Position numbers and translations under genes: made by a program. From Halobacteriovorax marinus (GTDB taxonomy: Bacteria > Bdellovibrionota > Bacteriovoracia > Bacteriovoracales > Bacteriovoracaceae): a DNA stretch of 64,000 bases. The stretch lies in assembly GCA_002163155.1 (NCBI GenBank), contig MAAO01000008.1, positions 124,001-188,000 on the forward strand. The letters run 5' to 3'. The notes below the pieces were generated by a model. The model searched no databases. It had not been told where the DNA came from and saw only the letters and a program-made list of their open reading frames with translations. Position 1 is the first letter of the stretch; each line of letters opens with the position of its first letter. Shown here in pieces: positions 7,437 through 15,172 of this stretch.

Positions 7437-9134
7437 CTAGTTTATATTTTCAACTTTATCCCAGATTCTTCTATCTTCTTTTAAGGTAAAACGAATTTCA
7501 ACTCTACGAGAACTAGTACAGTCAAATTTTCCGCAATCATCATGACTTGTTGAGGATGGCGCACGAGAGATAGGATCAGAAAAGGATCTACCTATTGCTG
7601 AAATTTTTTGTCTAAATTTTGATTTATTGTTAAATTGACCAAAGTCCTTACTGAAAATATATTTAACAATTTCTTTGGCTCGATTAGTACTCAATTCCAT
7701 ATTATAAATATAGGCCTCTTCATTTTCTAATCTATTAGGAGAGACAAACTCTTTCTTATATCGAGGGGATGCATGACCAATAATATTGACACACTCAATA
7801 TATTTATAAGTTTTTGGATCATTAAATATCGCTTCAACATATAGTGGAATTATTCTCTTTAAGGTGTTTTTAGCTTTTGTACTTAATTTAAAATCATTTC
7901 GTTTAAATTGAAACTCATCATCCATCTTTAAGGTCACACTTCCCGTTGCAGGATCTACCTTCACCTTCAGATTTTCATTTTGTAACTTAAGTGCAATATT
8001 CTGTCCTATTTTTGAACGTATATTGTTTCTAACACTAGCAATTCCCCTTGAGATTCTACGATTCTTCTCTTGAGCATCTGCAAGATTCGATCTTGCCTGA
8101 CTTAACTTCTTGGCCATTGAGCCACTTGAGTTCTTCATATTCTCTATTTGATTTTCTTGAGAATTATTCTTTGAATGCAATCCTTTTATTCCACTTTCTA
8201 ATTTTTGTATTTCAGAGTTTGACTGATTCACTTCATTTCTATATTTGTTGGATTCCATTTTAAGAGTGCTAAGCCTTCCTTTTAGATCTTGAATACTTTT
8301 AGACTTTATTTCGATTTCGTTCTTTAAATTTTCCGTGTAATTTTGAACATACTTCATTTTCTTGCTAATCTTAGACAACTCGATATCTCGATTATTTATT
8401 TTCTTAGAAAAAGTTTCAATTGACTGGTCTTTTTCTTTTATCTTAAGCGTTAAGCTAGAATTAACATTCTGTAATTGTCCATTCTCTTTCTCTTTACGTT
8501 CGAATGATTTCTTTATTTCTTTGACGGATTTCTCTGTATTCTTTACAGTTACTAATTGTGTTTTGTTTTCTTTCCTAAGTTCACTTACCTTATGTGCAAC
8601 TTTACTCTTCGCTTTAATAAGATCAATCTTCTCCCTCTTGAGCCTCGTGATCTCTTTGTGAAAAGACTCTATGTGAGTATTTAATTTTTTAAGTTCTTTA
8701 GATTGCCTATCAACAATTTCGTTTTTCTTAGTTAAATTCTTTTGAGTTGAATTTAGTGCGACCTGTGCCAGAGTTTGCTTATTAAGTGACTTTGCAACGA
8801 GAGTCTTGTGTTTTTTCATCTTTTTAGCAAACTTATTAATTTTTTTCATTTTATCATCAATAACTTTACTGAACTCTTGCATATCATTTATTTCATTTTG
8901 CATATTCACTAAGATTTTATTATTTTCGTTTTTATTTTTTTTAGATATGCTTCCTTGAATAAAAGCTTCTTTTTCTTTTTTTTCTTTTATAGCTGTCAAA
9001 GTACTCACACCACTTCTAAGTAGCGCAAAAACAAATAAAACAAGAAAGATAATCGCCATAGTGGTAAACATGTCACTATAGGAAGTCCATACTGATCCAT
9101 CTTCTTTGTAGTCATCATCATCATCATCATTCAT
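7437..9134 (-). CDS. MotB/OmpA-like protein with a very long periplasmic coiled coil
   Basis: This 565-residue protein starts with a cytoplasmic acidic tail (six Asp, encoded by a trinucleotide run) and a transmembrane helix (about 24-42). The helix begins with SYSDMFTTM; Asp21 aligns with the proton-carrying Asp of MotB. Residues about 50-375 are Lys/Glu/Asn-rich heptad-like sequence, predicted as a coiled coil. Residues about 400-555 form an OmpA-like peptidoglycan-binding domain with NMELSTNRAKEIV and RRVEIRF. Flagellar MotB has only a short linker here. The gene opens a tight three-gene operon with the MotA-like and cNMP-fold genes. The ribosome site AAGGAG precedes the ATG at 9134. The machine it powers is unknown. 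Confidence 0.85.
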   Translation of the reverse strand: MNDDDDDDYKEDGSVWTSYSDMFTTMAIIFLVLFVFALLRSGVSTLTAIKEKKEKEAFIQGSISKKNKNENNKILVNMQNEINDMQEFSKVIDDKMKKINKFAKKMKKHKTLVAKSLNKQTLAQVALNSTQKNLTKKNEIVDRQSKELKKLNTHIESFHKEITRLKREKIDLIKAKSKVAHKVSELRKENKTQLVTVKNTEKSVKEIKKSFERKEKENGQLQNVNSSLTLKIKEKDQSIETFSKKINNRDIELSKISKKMKYVQNYTENLKNEIEIKSKSIQDLKGRLSTLKMESNKYRNEVNQSNSEIQKLESGIKGLHSKNNSQENQIENMKNSSGSMAKKLSQARSNLADAQEKNRRISRGIASVRNNIRSKIGQNIALKLQNENLKVKVDPATGSVTLKMDDEFQFKRNDFKLSTKAKNTLKRIIPLYVEAIFNDPKTYKYIECVNIIGHASPRYKKEFVSPNRLENEEAYIYNMELSTNRAKEIVKYIFSKDFGQFNNKSKFRQKISAIGRSFSDPISRAPSSTSHDDCGKFDCTSSRRVEIRFTLKEDRRIWDKVENIN

Positions 9135-9307
9135 ATAAAAATACTCCTTAAGACTCTACATCTTTCGGAGAAATAATTGATGAGCTAAATATGAAAAAAA
9201 AGTAATTTGTATTTTTGACTAACTTTACTGACTTAGCTTATGCAAGCTCTACAGTAACTCAAGAAACAAAAGTAGAGAAAAAACTAGAAACTTAAATGAT
9301 ATAGTTC

Positions 9308-10498
9308 TTAAGACTCAGATAGCTGAGAATCAAAATTAGTATTTGTTACACCAGGAACCATTTGAGACAAGAATAGAGAGATAAGTGCCATCCCCGATCC
9401 CGCTAAAAAAACAAATTCAGGAGAAGTACTCCATATAAGTCCAAAAAGAGCAGGAATAATAACAGCAGCTATATGATTAATTGTAAAACTAACAGCACTT
9501 GACCCAGCTATATCCTCGGCGTTTGCTATTTTTTGAAAGTATGTTTTTATGGAAATCCCCATAGAGAAGAATAAATGATCTACAATATATAGTCCTGCAG
9601 CAACATATCTATCACTTACAAAGGCATAGGCCGTAAATACAAAGATTAAACCTATATATTCAATGGTTAGCGCCCTTTTCTCTCCTACTCTCCCAATGAA
9701 TTGACCAATACGAGGAGCAATAAAGAAATTAAGAATATGATTTAATATATATATTAACGTAATACTAGAGGCGCTGAAACCAAACTTCTGCACCATCATG
9801 AAGCCAGCAAATACCATGAAGATTTGTCGTCTAGCACCACTCATAAATGTTAGTGCATAATAGAGCCAGTACTTCTTTCTTAAGATTATTCCACTTTTTT
9901 GAATATTTATTGAATTAAAAATAGGAAACTTTATTCGAATTATGATCACACTCAGAATACTGGCCACCCCTCCTAGAGCATAAATAATTTCGTAGGGCAT
10001 ATTCATTAATTCTAAAAATATCCACACGAGTGCATAGGTAACTAGAGAGCTAGCCGAGCGCATGGCCATCACTTTTCCCAAGATGACGGGCGTATCTTTC
10101 TTATCAACCCATTGTAACGTTAGTGAACTCTGTATCGTTTCGAGATAGTGAAAACCCACTGACATTATGACTGTTGTTATGTAAAATCCCATATGGCCCT
10201 TAAAGAACCCAGTAAAAGCTATCCCAAACCCTAAAAGTAAGATTGATAGATACGCTAATTTCTGCTCTTTGATAAACATCAATACAAAAACAACACTAAA
10301 GGCCAATAATCCAGGAATTTCTCGTATACTGTGCAAAATACCTATTTCTACTCCCGTAAAATTAAGTGTTTCCACTGCATAATTATTTAAAAGGCAGTTC
10401 CATGTGGCGAATGAGATAGTAGAAAATGATGCCATAAGCAAAAGAAGCTTAGTCTGACTAGAAGTATTGTTGAATATATTAAAAGTCTGTTTAAACAT
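9308..10498 (-). CDS. Major facilitator superfamily transporter
   Basis: A 396-residue integral membrane protein with about 11-12 hydrophobic helices spread over the whole length. Two halves are separated by a basic loop near residues 200-210 (ILRKKYW), the usual MFS pattern. Short basic loops such as GRVGEKRA match the cytoplasmic loops of the family. The substrate cannot be read from sequence, and drug or metabolite export is possible. It is transcribed divergently from a binding-protein gene at 10633, with a 134 bp shared upstream region containing a 12 bp palindrome. No partner gene follows within its own transcription unit. Confidence 0.85.
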   Translation of the reverse strand: MFKQTFNIFNNTSSQTKLLLLMASFSTISFATWNCLLNNYAVETLNFTGVEIGILHSIREIPGLLAFSVVFVLMFIKEQKLAYLSILLLGFGIAFTGFFKGHMGFYITTVIMSVGFHYLETIQSSLTLQWVDKKDTPVILGKVMAMRSASSLVTYALVWIFLELMNMPYEIIYALGGVASILSVIIIRIKFPIFNSINIQKSGIILRKKYWLYYALTFMSGARRQIFMVFAGFMMVQKFGFSASSITLIYILNHILNFFIAPRIGQFIGRVGEKRALTIEYIGLIFVFTAYAFVSDRYVAAGLYIVDHLFFSMGISIKTYFQKIANAEDIAGSSAVSFTINHIAAVIIPALFGLIWSTSPEFVFLAGSGMALISLFLSQMVPGVTNTNFDSQLSES

Positions 10499-10578
10499 GT
10501 CTGCCTCATAGGTGTAGAAAGACGTAAATTAACACACGATAAAACATCTGTAACTTTAACAGTTATAAAATGACCTCG

Positions 10579-10590
10579 ACACTTAAGTGT
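10579..10590. promoter_or_regulatory. 12 bp perfect palindrome in a divergent promoter region
   Basis: ACACTTAAGTGT is fully self-complementary and sits between the divergent MFS and binding-protein genes, just upstream of a possible -35-like TTGTTT (10594) and a TATAAT at 10623. A dimeric repressor or activator site is the likeliest reading. The T run that follows would also fit a weak terminator, but no gene ends here. Confidence 0.35.
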
Positions 10591-10632
10591 TTTTTGTTTA
10601 CAGAAATTCCCAAGTATATTAGTATAATATAG

Positions 10633-11403
10633 ATGATTATTCGAATCCTTTTATCTTTTTTGTATATTTCAACAATGTCTTTTGCTGGAGAAATATCACC
10701 AAATCAGGAGATATTTATTTGTGCCGAAGATGCCGGCTGGCCGCCTTTTAGCATTCCTGCGTCTGAATCTAAAGAACAGTTCAGAGGATATAATTTAGAT
10801 CTTATTAAAATCATCTTTAAAAAACATAACATTAAATATAAAATTATTATTAGACCCTGGAAGAGATGTCTATACGATGGAAAGAATGGTGATATAAATA
10901 TAGTACTCGATGCTGCTAAAAATCCTCAGCGAACCAAAGACTATCTTTTAACAGAACCCATCTATCAACTAACACCTATATTCTTTTTTTCTAATGAACA
11001 CCTTAAATCTATGCATAAACCTGCTACCGTAAAAGAACTTTTAGAGCTTGGTACTATTTGTGGTCAAAAAGGATACACCTATAATAATTTTGGTTTCAAA
11101 AATAGTGATGTTGTTATGATTTCAAAAGAAATTACCAATGTATTTGATTTGGTGGTAAAAAAGAGATGCGTTGTTGGCTTAACCAGAAAAGAAGTCTTAC
11201 TCTCTAAACTAAAGAACTACAAACAAGCAAAACTCATTTCACATCAGAGTATAGTAAACGCCACCAAAGAACCATTTTACTGGTTAATAAACAAGAATTT
11301 CAAATACGCTAAAGACTTAAAGAAGATAATTGATAGTGAAATAAAACAATTATATAGAAGTGGAAAAGCTCAAAAACTTTTAAATGATTATTATCGTTTG
11401 TAA
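10633..11403 (+). CDS. Periplasmic binding protein, SBP_bac_3 / PBP2 type
   Basis: A 256-residue exported protein with a signal peptide (about 1-18, cleaved near SFA). The mature start (IFICAEDAGWPPFS) and GYNLDLIK match family 3 binding proteins, and the C-terminal ends with the common IDSEIKQLYRSGKAQKLL helix. No ABC permease or ATPase lies nearby. No ribosome site is visible before the ATG: TATAAT lies only 4 nt upstream, so the transcript may have a very short leader or none. The ligand is unknown. It may act with a sensor rather than a transporter, as other orphan binding proteins in this window might. Confidence 0.82.
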   Translation: MIIRILLSFLYISTMSFAGEISPNQEIFICAEDAGWPPFSIPASESKEQFRGYNLDLIKIIFKKHNIKYKIIIRPWKRCLYDGKNGDINIVLDAAKNPQRTKDYLLTEPIYQLTPIFFFSNEHLKSMHKPATVKELLELGTICGQKGYTYNNFGFKNSDVVMISKEITNVFDLVVKKRCVVGLTRKEVLLSKLKNYKQAKLISHQSIVNATKEPFYWLINKNFKYAKDLKKIIDSEIKQLYRSGKAQKLLNDYYRL

Positions 11404-11442
11404 CTCCAATTCCCATTACTTCTAGGCATCAACCAAATTTAT

Positions 11443-12264
11443 ATGTATGCTGAGCACATGTTAATTATAGTATTAATTTGTATGATCATAGGAATGATAG
11501 CAGGAACCCTAGCTGGACTATTTGGTATAGGAGGAGGGCTGATTCTTGTTCCCTCAATTATTATTTGTCTTAATATTATTCAGGTTCCCCATCAAATACT
11601 CATGCATATGGCGCTTGGAACTTCTCTAAGTTGTATATTAGTAAATAGCTCCTTTTCCGCTTTGACTCACTATAAGAAAGGAAAGATTGATTGGAAAACT
11701 TTTAATAAACTCATCATTGGAATCATTTTAGGAGTTCTCTTTGGAGGAAAAATTGCGAGCGCACTCTCCTCAAAAACTCTCGAAATGATCTTTGCCTCAT
11801 TCTTAAGTTTAATAACGTTAAAGATGTGGCTCCACTTAAATATCGAGCCAAAACCTAAGAAAATCGCGACACCAATTTATTGGCTAGTAGGTTTGCTCAT
11901 CGGCTTAAAGTCTGCTGTTCTGGGGCTAGGAGGAGGAACTATCAGTGTCCCCTTTCTCACATGGGGAGGAAAGACAATGAAAGAAGCTGTAGGGGTTTCT
12001 GCATTCATTGGAATTCCCATCGCTCTAATTGGCAGCCTATCCTACATCTATAATGGGTATGGACAGAATTTACTTCCTGAATATTCCCTAGGTTTTGTCT
12101 ATCTTCCTGCCTTTCTAGGAATAATTATAACAGGTCCAGTCTTTGCCAAAATTGGAGCACACTTCTCTCACTCTCTTCCACAAAAGAAGCTCTATAGACT
12201 ATTTGCTTGCTTCTTAACCATTATCCTCTGTAAAACCCTTTATGACATTGTCACAACATTTTAA
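11443..12264 (+). CDS. TauE/SafE family permease (sulfite/organosulfur exporter type)
   Basis: A 273-residue membrane protein with about eight helices and an internal duplication. The first half carries GLFGIGGGLILVPS and the second GLGGGTISVPFL, the twin glycine-rich signatures of the TauE/SafE (DUF81, UPF0721) family. Members move anions such as sulfite, sulfoacetate or other organic acids across the inner membrane, but the substrate here is not evident. Met6 is an alternative start. It lies 39 bp after the binding-protein gene and 58 bp before a MOSC gene, all on the plus strand, so read-through is possible, though an AT-rich dyad lies between it and MOSC. Confidence 0.87.
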   Translation: MYAEHMLIIVLICMIIGMIAGTLAGLFGIGGGLILVPSIIICLNIIQVPHQILMHMALGTSLSCILVNSSFSALTHYKKGKIDWKTFNKLIIGIILGVLFGGKIASALSSKTLEMIFASFLSLITLKMWLHLNIEPKPKKIATPIYWLVGLLIGLKSAVLGLGGGTISVPFLTWGGKTMKEAVGVSAFIGIPIALIGSLSYIYNGYGQNLLPEYSLGFVYLPAFLGIIITGPVFAKIGAHFSHSLPQKKLYRLFACFLTIILCKTLYDIVTTF

Positions 12265-12278
12265 AATTCGCCAAAGGG

Positions 12279-12297
12279 AATTATAAAATTTATAATT
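12279..12297. repeat. AT-rich inverted repeat between TauE/SafE and MOSC genes
   Basis: AATTATAA, a three-base loop, then TTATAATT forms an 8 bp perfect dyad 15 bp after the permease stop codon. It lacks G-C pairs and a T tract, so it is a poor terminator. It may be a binding site for a regulator of the MOSC gene, or chance in AT-rich DNA. Confidence 0.3.
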
Positions 12298-12322
12298 GCT
12301 AAAACTTAATCTCAGGAACGCT

Positions 12323-12808
12323 ATGAAAGTCAAAAATATACTCACTTCAAAAGACTCACAGTATTACTCTGGTAAAAAAAAGAATGGTATAGTTGAGTCA
12401 GCTGAAACGGTATTTAATGACTTTATTGAATGTCATAAAGATAAGGGGCTCGTTGGAGATCGATTCTACAATTATGCAAAAGACTACAATGGTCAAGTCA
12501 CTTTCATCTCTCACGATCTCCACTTAAAATTCCAAGACCATATGAAAAAAGAAATCCCATTAGAGCTCTATAGAAGAAATATTTTTGTTACAGGACAAAA
12601 CCCCCTTGATTTTGTAGGGAAGATATTTCGTATCGGAAATGTAGAATTCAAAGGAATAGAAGACTGTGCTCCCTGTATCTGGATGGAAAAAACGATTGGA
12701 GAGGGAGCCCTCAAATGGATGAAAGAAAATCACTCAGGAGGTCTTAGGGCCAAAGTCCTAAATGACGGACATTTAAAAGTTGGTGATGAACTAAACTCTC
12801 CAAACTAA
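12323..12808 (+). CDS. MOSC domain protein
   Basis: This 161-residue protein is a single MOSC (molybdenum cofactor sulfurase C-terminal) domain. It shows the family signature GLVGDRFYN and the conserved cysteine region CAPCIWME. MOSC proteins bind molybdenum cofactor or deliver sulfur and can act as small oxidoreductases, so the exact activity is uncertain. The frame also opens at a TTG at 12296, but the ATG at 12323 has an AGGA ribosome site at the right distance and begins the conserved part, so it was chosen. It follows the TauE/SafE permease; a shared link to sulfur chemistry is attractive but inferred. Confidence 0.85.
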   Translation: MKVKNILTSKDSQYYSGKKKNGIVESAETVFNDFIECHKDKGLVGDRFYNYAKDYNGQVTFISHDLHLKFQDHMKKEIPLELYRRNIFVTGQNPLDFVGKIFRIGNVEFKGIEDCAPCIWMEKTIGEGALKWMKENHSGGLRAKVLNDGHLKVGDELNSPN

Positions 12809-12942
12809 ATAAAATCTCAATACGACCCTCTAGACGTAGTCTTTAAACTTGTTTACTCAACAATATTTTATCAAGGATATAACTCGATCTTCTTTAATAA
12901 ATTGATTAGAATAATAGGGCTTAATTTATAATGGAGAATACG

Positions 12943-14013
12943 ATGGCACCACAATTTACATTAGAACAGATTTTAGAAAAAATAGAAGGTGCCAGCTTAA
13001 AAAATTGTCCCAATCCTGAACTTGTAACCATCAAAAAGATCGTCACATTAGATAGTAAGGAAGAGTGTGCAATCTCCTATTTAGCAACTCCTAAAATGCT
13101 AAGAGAGGCCTTAGATTCAAAAGTTTCAGTACTCGTTATTAGTAAGAAATTTGAAGAAAAATTTGATGATACGACTCCTCTAGTTATAGTAGAAGATGCT
13201 GAATATTCACTGATTAGTCTCTTAAATTTATTTCATCCTGAAAGAGAGGCCAATGGACAAATATCTAAAACAGCGGCCATTGATTCCACAGCAATCATTG
13301 GAGAAGGTACAGAGATTGAAGATTTTGTCATTATTGGCAAGAATGTAAAGATTGGTAATAATTGTATCATCCAAGGAGGAAGTCATATTGGCCACAATGT
13401 GACACTCGGAAACAATACAATAATTGGACCAGGAAATGTCGTTCACCATGGAGTCACAATTGGAGAGCGTTTTAGAAGTTTTGGAAATTGTACTATAGGT
13501 TCCGACGGCTTTCGTTTCACTCACAAAGGCGGAGCTTTTCTCAAAATCTCACAAGTGGGAGGCGTTGTTATTGGTGATGACGTTGAGTTTGGAGCAAACT
13601 GTTGTATAGACCGTGGTGGTTTAACTGACACTTTGATTGGTAACGGAGTTAAGTTAGACAATATGGTTCATATTGCTCATAACTGCATCTTAAAAAATCA
13701 TATAGTCATTGCGGCCCAATCTGGAGTGGCCGGTAGTTCTACCATCGGTAACTACGTTATGATTAGTGGGCAATGTGCAATTACAGATCACATAGAAATT
13801 GCTGATGGAGTAAGATTAGGTGGAAAAACTGGAGTACGTCAGTCTATTGAAGAAAAAGGGACTGCCTATGCTGGAGTGCTGGGACTTCCAATAAAAGACT
13901 TTCATCGCTATCTTCACAATGTTAAACATGTAGTAAATTTTAGATCATGGGCCAAACGTATCGTAAATATTGAAAAGAACCTCGGTATCGAAGACACAAC
14001 AACCAAGAAATAA
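12943..14013 (+). CDS. lpxD: UDP-3-O-acylglucosamine N-acyltransferase LpxD
   Basis: LpxD transfers a 3-hydroxyacyl chain from ACP to the amine of UDP-3-O-acylglucosamine, the third step of lipid A synthesis, in the cytoplasm. The N-terminal uridine-binding domain (about 1-100) is followed by a left-handed beta-helix of hexapeptide repeats and a C-terminal helix. The family signatures IGSDGFRF, VEFGANCCIDRG and DNMVHIAHN are all present; the last carries the catalytic His. At about 356 residues it is of normal length. An ATG at 12931 is in frame, but the second ATG at 12943 has GGAG at 7 nt spacing and was preferred. It stands alone, not next to fabZ or lpxA as in enterobacteria. Confidence 0.95.
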   Translation: MAPQFTLEQILEKIEGASLKNCPNPELVTIKKIVTLDSKEECAISYLATPKMLREALDSKVSVLVISKKFEEKFDDTTPLVIVEDAEYSLISLLNLFHPEREANGQISKTAAIDSTAIIGEGTEIEDFVIIGKNVKIGNNCIIQGGSHIGHNVTLGNNTIIGPGNVVHHGVTIGERFRSFGNCTIGSDGFRFTHKGGAFLKISQVGGVVIGDDVEFGANCCIDRGGLTDTLIGNGVKLDNMVHIAHNCILKNHIVIAAQSGVAGSSTIGNYVMISGQCAITDHIEIADGVRLGGKTGVRQSIEEKGTAYAGVLGLPIKDFHRYLHNVKHVVNFRSWAKRIVNIEKNLGIEDTTTKK

Positions 14014-14046
14014 AAGACACTTCTCATTACTAGTCATTATATAAAT

Positions 14047-14196
14047 CTAATCAGTCTCAGGACTCCACTCGGGAGTGGGTCCTACTGGAAAAGGATCAGT
14101 TATAGGAGAGGGAATACCTTCTCGCTCAGGCATGGGATCACCACTAGGAGTCCATTCAGGATCTGTTGTTTCTCCACTACTTGGTAGTTCGAACAT
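14047..14196 (-). CDS. Small acidic proline-rich protein (49 aa), uncharacterised
   Basis: A short frame on the minus strand fills most of the gap after lpxD. The 49-residue product is rich in Pro, Glu, Asp and Thr and almost lacks Lys, unlike its neighbours. It contains a repeated motif: DPEWTPSGDP near the start and PTPEWSPETD at the end. It has no signal peptide or hydrophobic segment and is probably disordered. A strong ribosome site lies 5 nt before the ATG. Its codon-level order and biased composition argue against chance. I do not recognise a family, and its function is unknown. It has 89 bp of untranscribed-looking DNA upstream, so it may have its own promoter. Confidence 0.6.
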   Translation of the reverse strand: MFELPSSGETTDPEWTPSGDPMPEREGIPSPITDPFPVGPTPEWSPETD

Positions 14197-14201
14197 AAGC
14201 A

Positions 14202-14209
14202 CCTTCCTT
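14202..14209 (-). promoter_or_regulatory. Ribosome binding site of the 49-aa mini-gene
   Basis: On the minus strand this reads AAGGAAGG, close to the ideal anti-16S complement, 5 nt before the ATG at 14196. It is the main evidence that the short proline-rich frame is translated. Confidence 0.6.
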
Positions 14210-14285
14210 TTCTATCCATTATAGCATTCAAGAAATATTGGAAAAAAAATCAAAAAAGTTTATTTAGCAAAATGGCGAAAATATT

Positions 14286-15008
14286 TTACCCATAATTTTC
14301 CATATGAATTTTAGACTTATCAATCTCAGCCTCGAGTAAAATTTCTTTCGCCTCTTTTACCATTCCTTCAAATCCACAGATGAAATATTCTACATCTTTA
14401 TTGTCTTTAAAAAGCTTTTGATAAATTGGGTGAACATAACCTCTCTCTCCAGACCAATTCTCTTCACTCTCCCTAGAAAGAGTTGGAATAAATTTAAAGT
14501 TTTTATGAATAGCTTCTAATGTATTAAAATCATCATAATATAGAATATCTTTTTGAAAACGATTTCCAAATATTAAAGTAATATTCTTCTTGTATCCTTG
14601 TTTCAAAAGTTCAACTAACATTCCTCTTATGGGAGCAATACCTGTTCCTGTTGCAACTAAGCAAATTTCGCAATCTATATCATCTGGAATGACAAAGTGT
14701 CCGTAGGGTCCCGAGACTTTTAAACTAGAACCAATATTGATATTATCAAAAATATAAGGAGTCCCCATACCATCTTCTTTTAAAACAATACAAAGTTCGA
14801 TTTTATTAAGACCCGAAGAGTGTGTTCCTATAGAGTAACTTCTCAATATATTTTTGTCCTTTTTCTTTATAGGAAGTTCAAGCATCACAAACTGACCTGC
14901 TTTAAAGAAAAAATCAACTTCAGGCTTAAACTCTAAGAAATACCTCTTAGTGTTATGAGACTCATTGATAATTCCAAATACATTTGCTTCAAACCAAGTC
15001 CTTGCCAC
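14286..15008 (-). CDS. Ferredoxin/flavodoxin-NADP(+) reductase-like flavoprotein
   Basis: This roughly 240-residue protein has the two-domain FNR fold. The N-terminal FAD domain shows RSYSIGTH (the RxYS flavin-binding motif) and GPYGHF. The nucleotide domain shows VATGTGIAPIRGM and CGFEGMV. The C-terminus ENYG resembles bacterial class FNRs that stack an aromatic residue on FAD. It probably moves electrons between NAD(P)H and ferredoxin, flavodoxin or another carrier. The frame begins with two GTGs. The inner one at 15008 has TAGGAG 5 nt upstream, whereas the outer one (15014) directly abuts that site, so 15008 was chosen. It is divergent from the transhydrogenase operon, so both units serve NADP redox balance. 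Confidence 0.85.
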   Translation of the reverse strand: MARTWFEANVFGIINESHNTKRYFLEFKPEVDFFFKAGQFVMLELPIKKKDKNILRSYSIGTHSSGLNKIELCIVLKEDGMGTPYIFDNINIGSSLKVSGPYGHFVIPDDIDCEICLVATGTGIAPIRGMLVELLKQGYKKNITLIFGNRFQKDILYYDDFNTLEAIHKNFKFIPTLSRESEENWSGERGYVHPIYQKLFKDNKDVEYFICGFEGMVKEAKEILLEAEIDKSKIHMENYG

Positions 15009-15172
15009 AATCACTCCTAAGTCAAAAAAGTATTAATAATATAATTAATCAAAAAGGAACAAATGGAAAACTAAAGAATTATTTTCCTTGAGACTTCCTT
15101 TAGCTCAAGAGTAACTAAATCGTTAGAGTATAAATGGATTGTGAAAAGTTCTTGTAATGTTAACATCAAAAT

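Noticed and set aside
6082-9134. A Zorya defence system
   Set aside because: The channel pair is reminiscent of ZorA/ZorB, but the coiled coil is on the wrong partner and no ZorC, ZorD or ZorE gene is present within reach.
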